9,954 nucleotides of DNA from contig DKOA01000008.1 in the NCBI GenBank assembly GCA_002469895.1, positions 1-9,954 of the forward strand, given 5' to 3'. The notes under the pieces are model-generated. The model was not told where the DNA came from. It was given only the letters and a program-made list of their open reading frames with translations, and did no database searches. The DNA is from Opitutia bacterium UBA7374 (GTDB lineage Bacteria > Verrucomicrobiota > Verrucomicrobiia > Opitutales > Coraliomargaritaceae). Below are positions 9,900-9,954 of the stretch, piece by piece; within the stretch, counting starts at the first letter, position 1; each line of letters opens with the position of its first letter. Both the position numbers and the translations under genes were made by a program.

Positions 9900-9954
9900 A
9901 TTCAAAATATAAACTGGATCATTGCTTATCCTGGGGGATACGGGGAAATTATTC

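Overview
The window looks like a chromosomal core-gene region of a bacterium from the PVC superphylum, most likely Verrucomicrobiota (Opitutae-like). The argument rests mainly on the ribonucleotide reductase pair. Both subunits resemble the chlamydial class Ic enzyme in length, domain order and many local motifs. GC content is moderate, Shine-Dalgarno sequences are nearly absent, and no phage, transposon, integrase or CRISPR signal is visible. The phylum is an inference. No rRNA or other phylogenetic marker is present.

Layout from left to right: (1) 1-145, minus strand, tRNA-Lys(CTT) and a tRNA-Thr(TGT) cut by the window edge, behind one good sigma-70 promoter (186-214). (2) 234-1782, minus strand, a three-gene stress operon: ECF sigma factor, a small single-span membrane protein that probably acts as its anti-sigma factor, and a secreted protein made of six 15-18 residue helical repeats. 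An ECF-type promoter (1862-1890) lies upstream, so the operon may autoregulate. (3) 1783-2239, a 457-bp divergent regulatory region with a pair of DnaA-box-like sites, two NrdR boxes exactly 31 bp apart, and a -35 element. (4) 2240-6689, plus strand, nrdB then nrdA, separated by a strong intrinsic terminator and followed by another. (5) 6690-7031, a gene-free stretch with several hairpins. (6) 7032-7394, plus strand, a small DUF721/DciA-like protein, a probable helicase-loading factor. (7) 7531-9887, minus strand: a GT1-type glycosyltransferase, a two-span membrane protein of unknown role, and a nickel superoxide dismutase with a Sec signal peptide.

The most notable features are these. The small RNR subunit has leucine at the tyrosyl-radical position while keeping every metal ligand and the chlamydial electron-transfer tyrosines. 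This predicts a Mn/Fe class Ic enzyme. The nrd promoter region joins NrdR boxes with DnaA-type boxes, which fits replication-coupled control. The Ni-SOD is laid out so that ordinary signal-peptidase cleavage would itself expose the nickel-binding N-terminal histidine. A tyrosyl-radical-free RNR and an exported Ni-SOD, together with an envelope-stress-type ECF operon, suggest a cell adapted to oxidative stress or low iron. That link is inference.
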